DNA of 64,000 nucleotides from Rhodobacteraceae bacterium M385. Lineage in GTDB: Bacteria; Pseudomonadota; Alphaproteobacteria; Rhodobacterales; Rhodobacteraceae. The notes beneath the pieces were generated by a model. That model was given only the letters and a program-made list of their open reading frames with translations. It searched no databases and was not told the origin of the DNA. The position numbers and the translations under genes are program-made. Shown here in pieces: positions 61,531-64,000 of this stretch (position 1 is the first letter of the stretch; every line of letters starts with the position of its first letter). Location: positions 3,472,001-3,536,000 of the forward strand of contig CP081102.1 of the NCBI GenBank assembly GCA_025141835.1, read 5' to 3'.

Positions 61531-61896
61531 ATGGATTTCATGACTGCTGTTAAGCACGTCCTCGCTAACTACGCCAACTTCTCGGGCCGCGCGCGGCGCT
61601 CCGAGTTCTGGTGGTGGGCATTGTTTGCCATGATCGTCAGCGTTGTGGCGCAGATCGTGGACGGCGCAATTGGCATGCCTATCCTCTACATCATCACAAC
61701 CCTTGGCCTGCTGATCCCCAACATCGCCGTCGCTGTGCGCCGGATGCACGACATCGGCAAATCCGGCTGGTGGATCCTGATCGTGCTGATCCCGCTCGTC
61801 GGCATCATCCTCTATATCTACTGGTTCGTTCAGCGTGGCACGGTGGGCCCGAACGACTACGGTCAAGACCCCTACGACACACCTGCGGCCGTGTAG
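61531..61896 (+). CDS. DUF805 family membrane protein (first of a tandem pair)
   Basis: A 121-residue protein of the DUF805/YhaH family. The opening FSGRARRSEFWWW is diagnostic. Three to four helices follow, with the conserved RRMHDIGKSGWWIL before the last pair and GPNDYGQDPYD at the end. GAAAGGACACC stands ahead of the ATG. The function is unknown, though some members affect envelope or stress traits. A terminator follows. Confidence 0.9.
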   Translation: MDFMTAVKHVLANYANFSGRARRSEFWWWALFAMIVSVVAQIVDGAIGMPILYIITTLGLLIPNIAVAVRRMHDIGKSGWWILIVLIPLVGIILYIYWFVQRGTVGPNDYGQDPYDTPAAV

Positions 61897-61919
61897 TCCA
61901 CAGCCCTTCTATCCAATAC

Positions 61920-61950
61920 AAACGGCCCGTCCTTCCCGGCGGGCCGTTTT
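61920..61950 (+). terminator. Intrinsic terminator between the two DUF805 genes
   Basis: AAACGGCCCG (61920-61929) and CGGGCCGTTT (61940-61949) form a 10-bp stem with a 10-base loop, ending in a short T run. The stem lies 23 bases after the stop of the first DUF805 gene, so the second gene needs its own promoter, for example in 61951-62040. Confidence 0.78.
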
Positions 61951-62057
61951 GCGTTTGCGGCCATGCCCCAAAGATTGTCCCGCGTTTGCCGCATCCTTGG
62001 CACATTTCGCCGCCATGACATGGCCCAAAGTCAGATTAGTACCAAGGGACGATGGGT

Positions 62058-62639
62058 ATGGGTTTCGCAAAGGCAGTCATTCATTGCTACGGCAACATGT
62101 TGCACTTCTCTGGACGCGCGCGGCGGTCAGAGTTCTGGTGGTTCATGCTGTGGACAATCATCGCAGGCATGGCCGCAGGTGCCGCGCTTGGATTTTACGC
62201 GATCAACAACCCGGAACTGGCTAACCAGATGCAACAGGCCCAACGTTACGGGTCGGCGAACCCGGCGATTGTCGAGCAGTACCGCTACTATGCGGGCTAT
62301 TATGCGGCTGCGAACCTGCTTTTCTTTTGGCTTCCGGGCCTAGCCGTAACGATCCGCAGGCTGCACGACACGGATCGGTCTGGCGCATGGTATTTCATCC
62401 AGCTTATTCCAATTATTGGCGCGATTTGGTTCTTTGTTCTGATGTGCCTGCCCGGCACCTACGGGAACAACCGCTTTGGTGGCGATAGCGCCCCTGATCG
62501 CAAACGTCCGGTCCCGTCCCATCCGGCGTTTGCAGGCGCGTTAGAGGGGGAAGCGCGGGTGCAAGCCGAGGTGGCCCGCCGCGCGGAAGCTCAGGACTAT
62601 TACCGACGCCATGTTCTTCCCTCAATCCAAAAGGCGTGA
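62058..62639 (+). CDS. DUF805 family membrane protein (second of a tandem pair)
   Basis: A 193-residue paralogue of the preceding DUF805 protein: FSGRARRSEFWWFML, a longer first periplasmic loop (NPELANQMQQAQRYGSANPA), RRLHDTDRSGAWYFIQLIPI and GTYGNNRFGGDS. A C-terminal extension of about 45 residues is soluble and Arg/Glu-rich. AAGGGA precedes the ATG at 62058 at better spacing than that at 62052. It is convergent with gshA. Confidence 0.88.
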   Translation: MGFAKAVIHCYGNMLHFSGRARRSEFWWFMLWTIIAGMAAGAALGFYAINNPELANQMQQAQRYGSANPAIVEQYRYYAGYYAAANLLFFWLPGLAVTIRRLHDTDRSGAWYFIQLIPIIGAIWFFVLMCLPGTYGNNRFGGDSAPDRKRPVPSHPAFAGALEGEARVQAEVARRAEAQDYYRRHVLPSIQKA

Positions 62640-62744
62640 GCGTTGGGCTGAGGTATCTCGCCCCCTCAGCGGTATGATGAGGGGGAGGTTGGGGACCCTC
62701 CGGGGGGAGTTGTACCCGCCAAGATGAATGGAGGAGCGGCGCGT

Positions 62745-64000
62745 TTAGTAGGAGTACTCGCCATAGATGCGGGTAAGATCGCCTGCCCATTCGCCTTTGT
62801 ATTTCTCGAGCAATTCATCGGCTGGAACTTGGCCGGTTTCCACCGAGTCCTTGAGCGCATTGAGGAAGTGCGTTTCATCGGGGACGAGGCCACCGGCACC
62901 GGGCATGGCGCGGGCTTTGAGGCCGGCTTCTGAGATGGACAGGGCTTCTCGGGCGAGGTCATGCAGTTTGTAGCCCCCCGCGAAGCCTTGAAGGCCGCCT
63001 ACAGAGGCTTGGATACGCATCTCATCACGGGTTTCGGCATCGAAGCCTTTACAGAGGTCCCAAGCGGCATCGAGCGCCGTTTGATCGTACATCAGGCCCA
63101 CCCAGAAGGCGGGCAGCGCGCAGAGCCTGCGCCAAGGGCCGCCATCGGCGCCGCGCATTTCGATGAACTTCTTCAGGCGCGCTTCGGGGAACAATGTTGT
63201 CAGGTGGTCGGCCCAATCGCTGAGGGTGGGTTTTTCGCCCGGTAGCGCGGGGAGTTCGCCTTTGAGGAAATCCCGGAAGGATTGTCCGAGGGCATCCACG
63301 TATTGGCCATCGCGGTAGACGAAATACATCGGCACATCGAGGGCGTATTCCACCCAAGCCTCGAACCCGAAGCCCTCATCAAAGATGAAGGGCACGGTGC
63401 CGGTCCGGTCGGCATCGAGGTCACGCCATACGCGAGAGCGCCAGGATTTGTGGCCGTTGGGGTTGCCATCGAGGAAGGGCGAGTTGGCAAAAAGCGCCGT
63501 TGCAATGGGCTGCAAGGCCACAGCCACGCGCATTTTCTGGATCATGTCGGCCTCGGACCCGAAGTCGAGGTTCACTTGGACGGTGCAGGTACGGCGCATC
63601 ATGGTACGGCCCATGGTGCCGACTTTCTGCATGTAGCCGTCCATCAGCTTGTAGCGGCCCTTGGGCATCAGGGGCATATCTTCGTGTCGCCAGATCGGGG
63701 CCGCCCCCAGCCCGATGAAATCGACGCCGATGATATCGGCCACTTCACGCACTTGGCGCAGGTGGTCGTTCACCTCGTCACAGGTTTGGTGGACATTTTC
63801 GAGCGGCGCCCCGGAAAGCTCCAACTGGCCTCCGGGCTCCAGGGAGATATTCGCGCCGTCTTTTTCCAGCCCGATGATGTTGCCACCCTCGACCACCGGG
63901 GACCAGTTGAAGCGGTCCCGCAGCCCTTCCAGCACCGCTTTCACCGACCGCTCGCCATCGTAGGGAATCGGCACCTGGGTATCACGGCAGTAGCCAAACT
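62745..64000 (-). CDS. gshA: Glutamate-cysteine ligase (plant/alphaproteobacterial class), 5' end outside window
   Basis: The first step of glutathione synthesis, ATP-dependent joining of glutamate and cysteine. About 418 codons are in the window and the reading frame stays open to the window edge: FGYCRDTQVPIPYDGERSVK is continuous through a GTG at 63974 that is an internal Val, so the true start lies beyond 64000. Family blocks include MRRTCTVQVNLDFGSEADMI, FANSPFLDGNPNGHKSWRSR, FIEMRGADGGPW and LPAFWVGLMYDQTAL. About 40 N-terminal residues are missing. Confidence 0.95.
   Translation of the reverse strand, partial: FGYCRDTQVPIPYDGERSVKAVLEGLRDRFNWSPVVEGGNIIGLEKDGANISLEPGGQLELSGAPLENVHQTCDEVNDHLRQVREVADIIGVDFIGLGAAPIWRHEDMPLMPKGRYKLMDGYMQKVGTMGRTMMRRTCTVQVNLDFGSEADMIQKMRVAVALQPIATALFANSPFLDGNPNGHKSWRSRVWRDLDADRTGTVPFIFDEGFGFEAWVEYALDVPMYFVYRDGQYVDALGQSFRDFLKGELPALPGEKPTLSDWADHLTTLFPEARLKKFIEMRGADGGPWRRLCALPAFWVGLMYDQTALDAAWDLCKGFDAETRDEMRIQASVGGLQGFAGGYKLHDLAREALSISEAGLKARAMPGAGGLVPDETHFLNALKDSVETGQVPADELLEKYKGEWAGDLTRIYGEYSY

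Noticed and set aside
63971..63974. GTG at 63974 as the start of glutamate-cysteine ligase
   Set aside because: The frame continues open to the window end with typical family sequence (FGYCRDTQ) before it, so this GTG is an internal Val codon.
1..64000. tRNA, rRNA, CRISPR, insertion sequences, integrases or prophage genes
   Set aside because: No T-loop-like tRNA ends, no spaced direct repeats, no transposase or integrase-like proteins were seen on either strand by eye; a tRNAscan or ISfinder run could still reveal degenerate copies.

Overview
The window is GC-rich, densely coded chromosomal DNA of an alphaproteobacterium, most probably a member of the Rhodobacteraceae (roseobacter/Rhodobacter side). 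The evidence is the ccoNOQP-ccoGHIS cbb3 oxidase block next to fnrL with TTGA-N6-TCAA boxes, a CycM-type membrane-anchored cytochrome c, COQ9, a 47-residue aa3 oxidase subunit IV, a DUF1013 (TrcR-type) regulator, and several small proteins typical of that family. I saw no insertion sequence, prophage, CRISPR array, rRNA or tRNA. This is mostly core genome.

Layout. 1-2480 (minus): a GT25 glycosyltransferase cut by the window edge, a small ORF, a GT4 glycosyltransferase and hemF. 2723-4120 (plus): a D,D-carboxypeptidase with a SPOR-like tail and a strong terminator. 4288-13251 (minus): the microaerobic respiration block, ccoS, I, H, G, then ccoP, Q, O, N, then fnrL, with an FNR-type palindrome before each of ccoG, ccoN and fnrL. 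13352-19632 (minus): a yejABEF peptide importer whose ATPase carries an unusual hydrophobic insertion. 19849-27203: cycM, pheA, a CpdB-like phosphoesterase, nudC, an SRPBCC protein, an EamA permease and a zinc metallopeptidase, with a 464-base stretch lacking a convincing gene. 27307-34091: SRP RNA, rsgA, DUF6404, an ankyrin protein, DUF202, then dnaX-ybaB-recR. 34092-34422: no protein gene, but a structured-RNA candidate and a GC-rich hairpin cluster.

34423-44020: RNase T2, trcR, two small proteins, an SDR lacking its catalytic lysine, an RsmC-type methyltransferase, clpS, a HAD hydrolase, an MFS permease, a CDP-alcohol transferase, a quinone reductase, COQ9 and rpsU. 44052-50433: a lipoprotein coupled to aa3 subunit IV, an MBL hydrolase, a 74-residue protein, an acyl-CoA dehydrogenase, a Sua5-type enzyme, YqgE and a DsbD-alpha protein. 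50497-56838 (minus): an RND pump with its adaptor, moaB and a divergent uracil-DNA glycosylase. 56912-62639 (plus): tandem SRPBCC paralogues, pyrB - membrane protein - dihydroorotase-like pyrC - plsY, and tandem DUF805 proteins. 62745-64000 (minus): glutamate-cysteine ligase, running off the window end.

How it works together. The best-defined programme is low-oxygen respiration: FnrL, itself preceded by a perfect site, probably drives both the oxidase structural operon and its copper/assembly operon, while cycM can feed electrons to terminal oxidases. The observations most worth following are the membrane-spanning insertion inside the first nucleotide-binding domain of the YejF-like ATPase, several enzymes whose catalytic residues are replaced (SDR, PyrC-like, UDG, RNase T2), and the candidate RNA downstream of recR. 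I did not find a clearly new multi-gene system.
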